Assembly: GCA_944739405.2 (NCBI GenBank)
Contig: OX123182.2
Coordinates: forward strand, 59,275,183-59,339,182
Reading direction: 5' to 3'
DNA length: 64,000 nt
Origin: Euclidia mi
Lineage: Eukaryota; Arthropoda; Insecta; Lepidoptera; Erebidae
Under the pieces are notes generated by a model, which did no database searches, had not been told where the DNA came from, and worked only from the letters and a program-made list of their open reading frames with translations. The position numbers and the translations under genes were made by a program. Below are positions 1 to 11,504 of the stretch, piece by piece; positions within the stretch are counted from its first letter, which is position 1, and the number at the start of each line of letters is the position of its first letter.

Positions 1-2100
1 TTGCTTGCTATCGCTTACGTTGGACACTGCTCGATTTTTTTAGAGTTGTAGGTAATCCGATTTGTGATCCGCCAGCACAAATGATTCGCCTTTATGTACC
101 TATTAGTACAACAGTGAATTAAATATTCTTATAATGATATGATAATGATAAATATTATTTATAGAAAATATTTCACCACCTGTTTCAAAATATCAAAAGG
201 TTTTGGTGTTATTTTGGTTATTAGAACTTTCATTCAGCTACACTGTTTGCACTATACCTGTCATTTTTCCCTATTTAAAGAAGTTTGCAAGAAACTGTAA
301 GCATTTGCCGAAATATGCAAAATGAGTTTTAAATACGAAATGGCAAATGGCGATGTTACTTATTTCCGAATAATCCAAATACTTATATTTTAGAACTAAA
401 AATCCTCATTTTGCTTTAACATCAAATTAATATATATAAAATTATAAAATATAAGAACATTTTCCATATATGAATGGTTTAGAAGCAAACGTGCCACAAA
501 ATAGCCCAGTTTTGGTCATTCTCCTTTAATTTATAAATAAATTTATAAATTTTCTGATTGTTACCGCTGCTCACTGACACTAACTTTCCTTTATATTTTA
601 TTTGGCCAGTGGCGGCAGACGGCTCCCAATTGGTCAGCCGGGAAGCGTTGGGTTGCCAGTGAGCAGACATAATAATCTCAATGCTATTTGTTTAAATTAT
701 TTGCTTTCCTGTTTTATTTTATGTTTTGTTTTTATTTTATTTTATTATTTAGTTTCTTTTTCTACTGTTTTTTTTATATATATATTTTTACCTTTTTTTG
801 TCAAACATTTTTAGTGTGTGCCATTTGTGGCAAAATAAGTATTTCATTTCATTTTTGTCATTTTATTAATTAATACGGTCCTGTAGCAACATAGTGTTTA
901 CAAAAATCTATCGATTATTCGTCCAACTTCATGCCTTGAAGAACACGTAAAGCTTTCAATCTTGGCTCACATAAATGACTATAACAGTTGCTACGGATAG
1001 TCAGTGGTCTTAAATATCAAACCATATAATATGACTACCATTTTTGTTGGGTAGATCATATGAGAGTTGCTCAATGGAAAAATAATTTTTATTTTATTTT
1101 ACTTTATTTGGGAAAAAATACTATATTACAATATATATGCTTAAGGAAGTACATTTTCTTGTGAATTACTTATCGTAATAACTGCGACATTTTCCACAGA
1201 TTACTTTTAAACATTGCTGTTCTAAACGTATTACAAACAAATAAGCTATCAGTTTTATTTGCAAACAAACATAATTGGGTACTTTAATATTGCAAGTTAC
1301 TTGCTAATTAATTTGTTTGATTTTAATCTTAGTTCGAATAATAATATTATTTCCTCCAAAAGTCTAGGATGCAACCTGAATAACGAGGATGATGATGACA
1401 CATGATCTATATCGCAGTTCTAGAAAACATCAAGCATCTAAGAAAATCCAATAAAATCGATGATCAAGTTCCAGGTGATTCCAAGTGAAATGCTGTTGCT
1501 GCTTCACGCCTGTGTCTTGCAGGAGTTGTATTTATGTTTCATTGGCTGATCCGGCCTATATGTATTCTCCAATTAGGAAAACTATATTATTTAATTGGCC
1601 AGTCTCACCACCCTCCGTAAGGCTGCGAATAAACGATTTCGCAGAAAACATCACAATTGATGTTGTGCATCTTTTAATTGATTTAGATGATAAAATAATT
1701 CTACTATACTATTTGCGCTGTACCATAGTGCGGGTGGCAGTTTCAGTAACGTTTCATTTCTTTGTTGAAAGTTGACCTGATTTACAAATTATGACATAGT
1801 ATTTCAGCAGTACCACATTCATAATAAATTAAATCATTAATTACTGTAGTAAATTAAAGTAAACCCAACCAGAATGTTCTAGTCTACAAATAAAATGTAA
1901 TGGAAAGAACAATTAAGCAAAGTGTTATGCGTATAACGTAACGCCATAGACGTATTTAGTGATAGGATGTACTGCTACGATTCATAGTTGATGTTTTTTT
2001 TTTAATAAAGAACGTATGTTTGGCGTAGTTCAATTATTATTGTGAAAAGTCTATAGTTATAGTATTAAAATTTTAGAACATATATAAAAAAAATATTTTA
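1..2100. other. AT-rich DNA without recognised gene
   Basis: I see only short chance ORFs here. A GC-richer patch at about 600-672 stands out from the AT-rich flanks, but neither strand gives a protein I recognise. Nothing in this stretch has coding-like splice signals flanking a conserved peptide. Confidence 0.5.
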
Positions 2101-2109
2101 TTCGTCTAA

Positions 2110-2505
2110 ACTCAAAAAGGGACATTATGTTTTATTCACAACCTTCAACCAATCTTCAGGTTGAACATTGTTGATGGCTTCCTCTCATAGGGCCAACATC
2201 TTATTTGCCGTAAATGGCGGCGAAGTATTATTTCTTGTGGCATGAAACTTGCGTTGTGCGTGCTTCTATTTGGACCCAAATCAGCTCAATAGCGTAATAC
2301 TGGCAATGGTAGGATAGTAGTCGAAGGATCTGGTGGCCTTTTTCTTTTTCCATTTCATCCAGAGCATAGGTAGGAGTTAGTAGCTTATGACGGCGTACTA
2401 AGGCAATAAGCCTTTAGCATTTTTATATCTGCTGTATCTCCATTTTCATTCAGCCACTTCACAAACTCGCTTTTTTCACACTATTAATGACAACTAGATT
2501 TATGC
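2110..2505 (-). pseudogene. Decayed DDE-type transposase C-terminal fragment
   Basis: On the minus strand, three frames in series give peptides in the order expected for the C-terminal half of a DDE superfamily endonuclease found in many invertebrate transposons. These are SEFVKWLNENGDTADI (about 2475-2420), then ALDEMEKEKGHQILRL and an ELIW core (about 2365-2265), then EAINNVQPEDWLKVVN (about 2195-2140). The ELIW motif lies where the family has its last acidic residue. Stops and at least two frameshifts separate the pieces, so it is not functional. The assignment rests on family memory rather than a search. No terminal repeats were found, so the element boundaries are unknown. Confidence 0.5.
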
Positions 2506-2509
2506 TGCG

Positions 2510-3600
2510 AGTATCGTTAGATCGATAATAATAAATTGCATAACGTTACATCACTAATCATGTTATACTGACAGATGTCAAAGTCATATAGGCAACTATC
2601 ATCCGCTCCATGCTACAGCGCGAATAGTATAAATAGGAATAAAAATATATAATGACGCCAAAGTAAATTTTTCATCTACATTTACACGACAAGTCTATAA
2701 AACGATAACATAATAGTATAATTAAACGTATGTCAGCACTCTCGAGTAAAAAGAACGGTCTAAAATTCTTCCACGCGCTTACTGATACATTAACGTGACA
2801 GCGACCCATTACATAAGTATTTAGAGTAGTAGATAAAGCGTAGTGTAAAGGAGGTTAAGCTGAAGTGATTGATATAGGCAAAAATAAAAGCCACATAGAA
2901 ATATAAAATAACGAAAGTAAACAAATAAGGACACTCGAAGACGGTAGTAAAGATATTTTAAATTAATATAGTAGCATAAACAACATTTTCATAAAATATT
3001 CTCTCAATATAAATGTCCGTAGAGAATTTCTTCGGTCAATATTAACTGGGGAGGGTTCACTATGACGTAATTAGAAAGGTACTTAACGGTGTTAGTATTC
3101 AGTTGCCGAAGGAGTTACCGAGTTGGCCGGTCTTCGTCGAGTCAATATTGCTATTATATCATAGTTGAAGTGCTTTCTAAGCGAAGAATAATTATTTGGA
3201 CCAATTTTTAACCCTTGATTTACCCGGTGACTTCATACATACGTAAGTTACCCCAGGACTCTCGGAATCGGAAGAATCGTATATCATGGGATAAAAACTT
3301 TTAAAATAAAATTCTAGTTAGATTTATTTATTAACTTTTACAATGAGATAGGTTTTCAAATTATGGAATGACAGTCTTTCATTGAGGAACTCCTAAAATA
3401 TGGCAATTTTTATCACAAAATTACGAGACCTATCTTTAAGTCGCTATATTTGAAAAACAAAACATTTTGATAAAATATTTTTAAAGGAACAATACAATGA
3501 CATAATCAATTTATAAAAAAAACTGAACGCAAAACATGGTTAGACCAAAAATAAAAACGTGCCAGACCTTCAAGCCACGGTTTGTGACATAGTTATTTCT
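2510..3600. other. Non-coding AT-rich stretch
   Basis: No ORF with recognisable protein content and no clear repeat structure was seen between the transposase fragment and the next coding-like piece. Confidence 0.4.
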
Positions 3601-3615
3601 CCTTTTTTTGTACAG

Positions 3616-3850
3616 CTAAGGCACACAGGCTAAGCACAAATAAGGAAAATATACGCAGTCTTTTGCTAAATAATCTGAAGCTGAGTTTTGGTCTAAAAAC
3701 TGACAATCATCCTCGGATTCAGACACTACCTCATGAGGTTTTAGTCTTCTTGGCCGATTCAACACTATATTTTGTTGATACTCATCATCCACGTCGGCGT
3801 CTGTTCGAGCCATTTGTCCACCAACAGACTCAGCACCTTCATCAAAGACA
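3616..3850 (-). pseudogene. Coding-like acidic fragment, unknown
   Basis: An open frame on the minus strand continues upstream of its first ATG (about 3813) through VFDEGAESVGGQ. It then reads an acidic segment containing DADVDDEYQQN and VVSESEDD before a stop near 3616. The length of consistent frame and the acidic composition are unlike the chance ORFs around it. Acidic N-termini of this sort occur in piggyBac-like transposases and in nuclear host proteins, but I cannot choose between them. No flanking terminal repeats or convincing splice sites were fixed. Confidence 0.3.
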
Positions 3851-4221
3851 TTAATTTATGGTACTATTATATCAACTGAAACAGAAAAACATGCACAATA
3901 ACAGCACCGTAAATACATCAAAACTATAACATTAATAGCCCGGTGGAGTCCCACGGAATCCACAAGCTTATTTACTTACTTACCGATCGGTGCCGCGCAC
4001 ATCGACTTATTCTCTACTCCGCGTCTGGCACGTCACTTTGAAGGTACTAGAACGCACAACTTGTTATTCCAACAACGAACGGTTTTATTAGCGCTGAAAA
4101 TTTTCAATGGAGTCCCAGGGACCTGCCGGTAATTAAGGGATAATCATATTGCTATCATCATAATGGCTTTTGTTTACTGCCTTTTTAGTAGGTCTCGGGT
4201 TATAAGTTTGACTTCATGTAT

Positions 4222-4345
4222 GGCGTAGTGTTTTAAGCAGTTGCCTCACCGTTTAGCATTACGCCAAGTGTTTTCAGTTCGATGCCTACATGAGACAGCA
4301 CTTTGTATGATCCAAAATGTATTTTTCGAGTCTAGGTGTACTACG
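4222..4345 (+). repeat. Degenerate tRNA-derived SINE fragment
   Basis: The sequence aligns by eye with the better preserved SINE at 42703-42908. It shares the box A-like GGCGTAGTG.TTTAAGC, a decayed box B region (CAGTTCGATGCC) and the body motifs GAGACA.CACTTT, TGATCC and TTTCGAGTCT. It is more diverged than that copy and lacks a recognisable tail. SINEs of this kind are copied by LINE reverse transcriptase. Confidence 0.55.
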
Positions 4346-5130
4346 ACTTTGCATAATTTATTATTAGAGCGGGATTTATCCTTCCAAAATCGAAAAAAAA
4401 TCTGTCAATTATGCAAATATTGTTCGTCAATGGATCGTGACCAAGTAGATAAGCTATTTTTCCATGAGTGCTATCGATATATGTAGTCGCTTTCCGGAAG
4501 CTTGATGTAACCGAACGCTTTATTCCCCATACATGCAAACCACAGTTGTGTGGTCAATCCATTCGGAAGCTCTATTTCGATTTTGTTTCAGCTATCAGTG
4601 GTAGCCGTTGCCGTTGTTGTCAGGTCGTCCAGTACGCCCTGCAGTAAAATAATAATACTTTATTTATACACACTAGAATACAATACTATGAAAATAATTT
4701 TGTCGTTACAAACGTATCTTAAATTTTACAGTCATTTTGAAGTTCATGTCATTTATCAAAGCAGCTTCATAAAACTCATTGAATGAATGATAAAAGTAAT
4801 ATGTGATATATTCTTTTTTAATATTCAGGATGTAGGGCAGTTTTTGTAACGTACTATTTATGTAACGAGTCTATATCGTGTAATTATTTGAAAAATCAAG
4901 ATGCAATGCATTTTCTGCCCCGAAACTTCGCGACGATTCGCTATAGGTTCAAATAGCTGTGGTCACAAGTCATTGGTCCCCCAAATGCTGATGTGACCCG
5001 TAATTGTGGCTGCGTGACCAAATGAGCATGGGCCGAACAGTGTCAATGCCAACTTACATACACAAAATATACCATGATTTTTCAAAGCTAATTTAAACAC
5101 GATTTGTCTTTTGTATCAATACAGATTATA
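4346..5130. other. Non-coding stretch
   Basis: No gene was recognised. Short ORFs overlap on both strands without conserved content. Confidence 0.4.
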
Positions 5131-5139
5131 ATGTCAACA

Positions 5140-5538
5140 TCATCCTCATCCTCCTAGCGTTATCCCAGTTTCAACCTGGGGTCCGCTTACTAGTGTAACC
5201 GGATTTGGCTGAATATTAGCTTTTCCACGGAGAGACTGCCTGTTTGAACCCCTCAACCCGAAGAGATAGCAATATTCCATGGTTTAGACTAGTGTCAGTT
5301 TATTTAGAAGAGACTGACGCCGTATAATGACTGTCAAAGATCTGAATGACAACCGGGGCTGACGGCTTTACGTGCTCTCCGAGGCACGGGGCAACCGATA
5401 ATTAATAATTTAATACGCACATAACTGCGAAAAGTCATTGCGCACCAATGACTTTTTTTACGCCATGGATTCGAACCCGATACCCTCTGAGTGGTAGTCT
5501 TTTGGTATCTCCACTAGGCTATCAAAGCCTCTTATTAC
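5140..5538 (-). repeat. tRNA-derived SINE, minus orientation
   Basis: Read on the minus strand, the head at about 5535-5465 has a box A-like TGATAGCCTAGTGG and a box B-like GGTTCGAATCC. A body follows with GCACGTAAAGCCGTCAGCC and a 3' part containing CCCAGGTTGAAACTGGGAT, ending in ATGATG-type sequence near 5140. Copies of the same family are at 38110-38490 (+), 48690-48915 (+) and 50375-50690 (-). Head, body and order are characteristic of lepidopteran SINEs. Confidence 0.7.
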
Positions 5539-5539
5539 A

Positions 5540-6280
5540 GATTATAATGCCAACAAAGAGTAAATAAAAAAAATGAAAAATATGGAACAATTGCGATTGG
5601 TAGGGGTAGTTGCTAAACTTGCAAATTCAATCATATACACGAGTACTCCACTGTGTATTTAATAATACGTTACTTTACGGTCTTGTCGAAATTACTTTAT
5701 TGCGAGACTTGCAGCCTACTCACGTAGAATTCTAAAAACCATAGTATATGTTTGCAAAAAATATTCCAAAAGAAATTGCTCTTTAATTTATATCTTGTAA
5801 CATTCTCAACATCCACAGGTCAGCAGGGTTCAATAATTTCGCTCGCTGCATATAAATGTTTTTATGGCTAGCGGAAATGTTTTCGTGTGTTTTCGGTGTT
5901 GAAACATTTTGTTTAATTTGAACGTTTGATTTATCTAGCTCCGAAATATACTTAATAGAGTAAAAAAAAGAAAGAATACTTTTATGTAATTTGTGTTGAA
6001 TCGGTAAAAAATTCGTTTCATATGAAGTGATGCCTGATATAACCAAATAATATAAAAGAGAAAAGGACAGATACGGTAGAGACCTACATTTTGCATAATG
6101 GTTTGGAACGTGGTTGTAATGGTCACTTAAAATACTAATTATTATAAAAACATTGCCGTATGAACGCTCACATCTAAACTATAAATATTATTTGACTAGT
6201 CACTTATTTTTTTTTAATATAGGCAGTGAGTATCGTCTTCATACAGCGTTTCCAGCCCACTGCTAGTCATAGGCATCTCT
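5540..6280. other. Non-coding stretch
   Basis: No supported gene. Small overlapping minus-strand ORFs at 5783-6126 show low-complexity, non-conserved content. Confidence 0.4.
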
Positions 6281-6281
6281 T

Positions 6282-6325
6282 AATAAAATTTGAGTGTCAC
6301 GCTATCGTGACACTCAAAATTTATT
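6282..6325. repeat. Hairpin 1: 20-bp stem, 4-nt loop
   Basis: The arms AATAAAATTTGAGTGTCACG and the reverse complement of 6306-6325 pair over 20 bp with one mismatch around a CTAT loop. It lies four bases from a second, longer hairpin. Confidence 0.85.
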
Positions 6326-6329
6326 GCTA

Positions 6330-6387
6330 ACTTCAAGCCCTATGTCAACCAGCATAACGCTATGCTGGTTGGCATAAGGCTTGAAGT
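6330..6387. repeat. Hairpin 2: 27-bp stem, 4-nt loop
   Basis: The 27-nt arms pair with two mismatches around a loop of about four bases (ACGC). The left arm contains CTTCAAGCCC and CAACCAGCATA, and the right arm contains their complements. Together with hairpin 1 this makes two independent foldbacks in about 105 bp. Confidence 0.85.
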
Positions 6388-6574
6388 TGTGTTTCTCATC
6401 TCGTCCTAAAGATGCTTTTGCTTCGTGTACCTATATATATTCCATAGTCGCCTCTTACAGCACCCACGTACTTATTGTATTTATATAAAGTTTATATACA
6501 ATATGAATTGAAAGCTTGGAATATAACGTTGCGGGGTATTTCACAATTGCAAATAAATGAAGTTTAGTTTCATT

Positions 6575-6945
6575 GTGTGACGTGGTTAAATGAAAACCGT
6601 AATTTCTGTTACAAACAAAAATTTGTTTAATTCAGTCAAAGAATCTAAACATCCTTTAGTAAGGTAATTAAATGGAAATTATTAACAAAACAATCGACTA
6701 GTTACAAAGATAGAACCAGGGCTGCGTGATTCGGCGTATATCTTCGGGAATTCCGGGAATACGTCTTCGGTGTCGCTCGGGGAAGCAGCAGAAGTACTTA
6801 GCTTGTCGCCGCGCAGCCGGTGAAAGGGGTGGTCATCGCCGCACGGTCGTATTTAAAGGCCCGTTGGGGGGAGCGAAGCAGCCAGCCCAGTGGAGTGGGC
6901 GGACGATGTCAGCGCCGACGTCACAATTGTATGTATCTATATAAG
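6575..6945 (+). repeat. Promoter-like dispersed repeat, copy 1 (possible LTR)
   Basis: This block matches 46285-46640 in the same orientation. Shared landmarks in order are ACGTGGTTAAATG, TCTAAACATC.TTTAG, GCGTGATTCGGCG, GTACTTAGCTT, a TATA-like TATTTAAAGGC (TATTTATAGC in the other copy) and GACGTCAC. The AT-rich first half followed by a GC-rich segment with a TATA-like motif resembles an LTR or promoter-bearing retroelement end. No paired LTR, primer-binding site (PBS) or ORF was found, so the class is open. Confidence 0.5.
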
Positions 6946-6949
6946 GTAG

Positions 6950-8340
6950 GTTTCGAAAACTTTTCTTTTCCGCATGACATCAGCATATAAATTAATTATG
7001 TCGCAACCTTTTATCAGTCACATCGATACTTACGAACCATCTGAGGCCGATTGAGAATGCGCAGAGTTGGCAAATAACGACAAATGGCAAGTTTCGACTG
7101 CCATTAGACGCCCTACGGTTAAATTTATAGCAAAAGTAAAACTTGGACGGACGTAAAGCACCGAAGAAGTGAAAACAAACATTTTAGTTTTAGCTATGTC
7201 TTAAAATAAATAGTTGTTATTTGTTTCATAATATATGACCTTTTCACATTTAAAAAGAATTACATAAATTATAGAGGCAACACTAAATTAGCGATAAATC
7301 TCATTATAAGATAAACAAGGTTACGTAGCCCTTATTTACCTTGCCAACTCTTCAAATATTGGCATATTATAAAAAAGGGGTTCACTTTCTACATTCCGAT
7401 CCACTTTTACAATTGTGCCGAGGTATAAGCGTTTACCCAAAACACAGACAACTTTCTTTTTACAAGCTTTTATTTATTTTAATGTCTGTAATTAATTTTG
7501 CAAGATATATTTAACACACCGGCTTTCCATTGAGCTGAAATGTTGCATGTATATGTAACCATATCGTGTGACAATGCAATATAATGATATCCATAAGAAA
7601 ATTGTTAAAAAGAAAATCTAATTTTGTTTTATTATTGACGGTAGTCGCAATTATAGCTTGTTTCTACCTTCTTTACCTGATCATAGTTTAAGACTTGTGT
7701 TTTTGCTAATATTTGAAAGAAAATTTTAAATAAAGTAGAGGAATTGTAACTTTTTGACCGACCTATACACTGCAGCTTAACTTATTCGCAAGACGGCCAT
7801 ATATCTAGTCAAAATAGCCTCAAGCCGCCTGATGTAAGTGGCACAACATCTGTAGCTAGGGAACCCTTGGAAGCGGATTATGTTCTGTTGAAGTACCTAC
7901 ACACTTTTAACTCATACGCAAATATACCTACATTATGTATCGCAATAGGTATTGAAAAGGGGTACGAAATTACATTTTAACGTAATGTAACACAATAAAT
8001 ATAAAGAATACTATGAAAATTTATACCTAGTGCTCAATAATTCGATTTAATCTGTCTTAAGCATTGAGATAACATAATTACTACAGATCAATGGTCTTAA
8101 GGGATATTTCGAATATATGATGTTACGGCGTTGTAACAAGCGCGCGTGCTTTACGAAAGACAATTTTAAATTAAGAATAACATGTCTTTTTTTATAAATT
8201 TCGGAATGCATCTTGACTTGTAAATAAGATTTTGTTAGAACGTTCAAAAGATATTCTGCAACTAGTTGAGAATCTGTGCCCTACAGGCAATCGTCGACCT
8301 TAATAGCGCTTGTCTCCTGTTCCTGTAAGTTGTAAGTATA
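6950..8340. other. Non-coding stretch
   Basis: No conserved ORF or repeat was recognised between the promoter-like repeat and the left end of the Harbinger-like element. Confidence 0.4.
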
Positions 8341-9659
8341 GTCTCCAGGAGGCTTACCATGAACTTTTAACAAGCGATTCAGTTTTAGAGCAATTCAGTG
8401 TAGGTTCTTAAACCGAATTGTTTTAAAACGTACCATGACGTTGTTTAAACTGAATCGTGTTTCGATTGTTAGAATGAATGAATGATATCGCTGGATCGCA
8501 ACGACGCAATATAATCACATTGACAGAAGGAGACCAAGCTATACAGTTCGTGTCTAATGCGGTCTCTTTCCCTTGTTTGCGTTCTGAAACTATTATTCAG
8601 TCAGCCATTTTCGGCAAGTTACAATATTGTATGTAGTTATAACTTATACGCTACAACTAAATTAAGATTCTTTTAAAACAAAGCGAATATAATATGTTGT
8701 ACTAAAAATAATTACAATACAGAATAGTTAATTAAATACGTTACGTTACGTTATTTTTTTTCTCACAAAAATACCTAGCAAAACGTTGCAAATTCTGACT
8801 CGGTGGAAGTTACGAACGTATGTTTTGATTGTTAGCATTTCAAGGTTAACAAGACAAGTAATATCAAGGCCTATTTGATTCTTAGAAGTATTGTTTCCAT
8901 ATTTATTAATTATTGCTTTTAATGGTTAATTAAGTCTGAACCCAAGTTTAAATCTTTCTTATAATGGGATATGTAAATTAGAGCACTATATTGTGATCAC
9001 TATTATCTTTATCTCCCTTCTTTACGATGAAATATCAATAGATTCACTCACACAAATATTTCGCAGCTAAACGAAATCGGCATTGGTATTTTAAGTGGTT
9101 TCTTTTTTGTATACAGTGAACCCTTGCGTCGAAGAGTACCTAACTAACAACCAACTTGTGCACTTGTGGGATTTTTAAGATAGGTAAGTGTAGGGATATA
9201 GTTCTGTGATTCAGTAAATCGCCACAAGCTAGGAAACTTTAACACAGGATTTGGAAAGAAATACCCCTTAATTTAAATTCACATTGTAAGGGTACAGTAA
9301 AATTGGAAAGGATGGTGCAAAGTATGTTCAGTAAATAAAAAATAAATACTTTATTAGTTCACATAAAACTTATATTATCAAAACCATATAATATAAAAAT
9401 ATTGTACCAATAAAATTGACATTATGGAGTGATAGTGTTTTCTACAAATAAAAAATGTTCTTCAAGTTAGTAGGTAATGCTAGTTTGGCAAAAGCAGTAT
9501 GAGTGCCACCCAGAACATAAGGAAAACCTTGATAAAACCTGAAATAAGTACAAAAACAAGTATTAATTATTCAATACTATTGAATTCTGTTGATTTCTTA
9601 AACTTTAATAAAAGCCTACTTTACCTCAGTTTTAGTAAGCTCTTCTTATATTTTGGACA

Positions 9660-10190
9660 AGCAGAAATAATTATTTATCATTCGAGAAGAATGTTTTCCG
9701 CAGTCCCCTCTGCTGTAACCGCTGCCACTGTCTGTTGAGCCATAGAATAAGCTGCATGTCACCAATCGGTCTTTGGTCTCCTTTGGTTTGGTGTTTTCAC
9801 CCAGAAGCAGAAAATGTCAGTGCAGTCACTATCTACAACAAATAAAGTAACAATTATTGATATGTTATCAATAAGTCTCTAAGTCAAGTAACTATTAACT
9901 TGTAGTTAAAGTTTAAGTTAATATGTAGGTACTTAAAAATGCATATTGTGTCTATACTGCAGCCACACTAAAATATTCTATGGTTTCATGAATTTATTAG
10001 CATATTTGGTACAGAATATTTCTTACCTTAAGCATAATAATGAGATCGGTGGACGTCGCAGGCTGCATAGATAATGGTCTCAATGTTTCTCATAAATCTA
10101 GGGCCAATAGTTTAGCGAGGCGAAATCTTTTGATGAATTCTGTTTCATCGTGTGGTTTTATCAAATGCTCTTTGGTATATATGGATACGA
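9660..10190 (-). pseudogene. PIF/Harbinger transposase N-terminal remnant with intron
   Basis: On the minus strand, about 10190-10027 reads KPHDETEFIKRFRLAKLLAL and then, after an in-frame stop, LRPLSMQP..TSTDLIIMLK. It ends at a donor GTAAGA (10026). The acceptor TTGTTGTAG precedes 9832, and the next segment begins IVTALTFSASG followed by a stop. The FRL.K...L.L....LRP block and the (I/L).AL.F.ASG block are the familiar N-terminal parts of HARBI1-like transposases. Those proteins process TIR-flanked elements and work with a Myb-like partner, which I did not find. Stops make it non-functional. A second fragment family at 22.7-23.1 kb has an intron at the same place, supporting the splice reading. 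Confidence 0.55.
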
Positions 10191-10342
10191 GTATTCTCCA
10201 GCTTAGCGCCTTTGTTTACGACGTGAAGTGCTAGATAAATTATCACATTCAATAAACCGAATAAAACTAGAGTCCTTGGCACATCGATTCACAAATTTCA
10301 CAGAGTCTAAGTAAGATTTAACACAGTATTATAGAAGTTCTG

Positions 10343-10358
10343 ACACAGAAACCGATCT
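10343..10358. repeat. Target-site duplication, left copy (16 bp)
   Basis: ACACAGAAACCGATCT occurs here and identically at 11123-11138, immediately bracketing the RTE fragment. Confidence 0.9.
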
Positions 10359-11122
10359 CTTCTTCATAGTCGTGTTCCTCATATCTGAGGCTCGTGACCA
10401 CCTTCTCCCATAACTTTACTTCGAATGATGTTACGCCATCTTCCTCTGTTACCGGCAGCCTGCATTGCATCATAAACGGACGTGTCAAGAGTGGTGCCGA
10501 CCTGATCGGACCAACGCATTGGGCTTCGACCACGAGATCTTTTGCCGTCTACTTTACCAGTGACCATGAGCTTCTCAAGATTGTCTCCATCCTTTCTCGC
10601 TATGTGACCAAAATACTCAAGTATCCTTTTGAGGCAGATGGAAGAGAGCCTAGTGGTTATTTTGAGTTTGTTGAGAATTGATACATTGGTCCGATGAGCT
10701 GTCCATGGTAATCGCAGCATCCTTCTCCAACACCACATCTCGAAGGCATCAATGCGTTTCCGGTCGGCAGTTCTGAGTGTCCATGTTTCGGCCCCATAAA
10801 GAAAGATTGAGAAGACTAAGGTGCGAACTAGTTTGACTTTCGTCTTGAGTGAATTTTTTCTGTCTCTCCATGTTTTATTGAGCCGAGACATAGCGCTCTT
10901 GGCCATTCCTATTCGTCTTAGTACCTCAGTTGTGCAGGAGCCATTGTTGCTGATGTTAGAGCCGAGGTAGATAAAGTTGTCAACTGTTTGTATATTAGGT
11001 ACGCAAGTCGGTTCTAACATTTTTGCACGATCTATCACCATAATTTTCGTCTTCGACTTGTTTATCGACAACCCAACGTTGTTGCTAACTTCCTCCATTC
11101 TCTCCAGTACCGATCACCCAGT
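10359..11122 (-). mobile_element. RTE-clade LINE, 5'-truncated, 16-bp TSD
   Basis: The insertion is bounded exactly by two copies of ACACAGAAACCGATCT, the signature of target-primed reverse transcription. The sense strand is minus and the 3' end is near 10359, finishing in a GAAGAAGAG-like short repeat. The open frame and identical TSD point to a recent insertion into the older DNA transposon at 8.35-11.5 kb. Confidence 0.85.
10379..11098 (-). CDS. RTE reverse transcriptase ORF, C-terminal part
   Basis: About 239 codons are open without a stop. The protein starts inside the distal RT/thumb region: SINKSKTKIMVI near residue 12 and the FIYLGSNISNNG block near residue 42 are hallmark RTE-type sequences. 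YGAETWTLR, EMWCWRRMLRLPWTAHRTN and a GRGRSPMRWSDQV segment near the end follow. The catalytic YADD/FADD motif and the endonuclease lie upstream and are absent through 5' truncation, so this copy cannot replicate itself. The start codon is only the first ATG of the truncated frame. In RTE elements a protein of this type copies element RNA at a nicked chromosomal site. Confidence 0.85.
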   Translation of the reverse strand: MEEVSNNVGLSINKSKTKIMVIDRAKMLEPTCVPNIQTVDNFIYLGSNISNNGSCTTEVLRRIGMAKSAMSRLNKTWRDRKNSLKTKVKLVRTLVFSIFLYGAETWTLRTADRKRIDAFEMWCWRRMLRLPWTAHRTNVSILNKLKITTRLSSICLKRILEYFGHIARKDGDNLEKLMVTGKVDGKRSRGRSPMRWSDQVGTTLDTSVYDAMQAAGNRGRWRNIIRSKVMGEGGHEPQI

Positions 11123-11138
11123 ACACAGAAACCGATCT
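11123..11138. repeat. Target-site duplication, right copy (16 bp)
   Basis: Identical to 10343-10358; it marks the 5'-truncated end of the RTE insertion. Confidence 0.9.
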
Positions 11139-11504
11139 AAGTATAATTAACTTAAACTGATTTAAATCCACATAAAATGTCTAAAAACCCTATTATAATT
11201 CTTACTATCCAGTTTATACACTACAAATTGTATATTGAATCGCTAAATCTGACATCTGTCAGATTAGATACGCGGTTCAGTTTAAGCTGACGAAGCACGT
11301 CATGGTACGGTCTCCTACGGCAAATGAACGAATGGTTTAAGATTTCGGTTCAAACGCTATCCAACTCACAGCTGCGTCGTATTGAAATGTAAACATCATA
11401 ACTGAGCCGCTATAATCAGGTCATAGTACGATATTGCGGTTCTATTCAGTTTAGGTCGTAAACTGAATCGCAATAAGAGGTCATGGTAAGCGTCCAGGCC
11501 TTAC

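Larger units (their letters stand above)
8349..11502. mobile_element. Harbinger-like DNA transposon with structured ends
   Basis: The two ends are inverted repeats over about 45 bp. The left end (about 8349-8395) reads CCAGGAGGCTTACCATGA then GCGATTCAGTTT. The complement of the right end (about 11460-11502) reads CCTGGACGCTTACCATGA then GCGATTCAGTTT. Inside each end the two modules recur. A CGTACCATGACGT followed by TTAAACTGAA(T/C)CG is at about 8431-8461 (+) and again near 11265-11312. Such iterated subterminal motifs are typical transposase-binding arrays. The interior holds a broken Harbinger-type transposase on the minus strand and a nested RTE fragment. The exact outer bases and the short TSD expected for the superfamily could not be fixed. 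Confidence 0.6.

Noticed and set aside
602..873. ORFs in the 600-870 interval
   Set aside because: They are phenylalanine-rich translations of T-rich DNA with no recognisable protein content.
3930..4130. Possible paired GGAGTCCCA(C/G)GG motifs as transposon ends
   Set aside because: The two occurrences are in the same orientation and too short. No TSD or TTAA flank was found.
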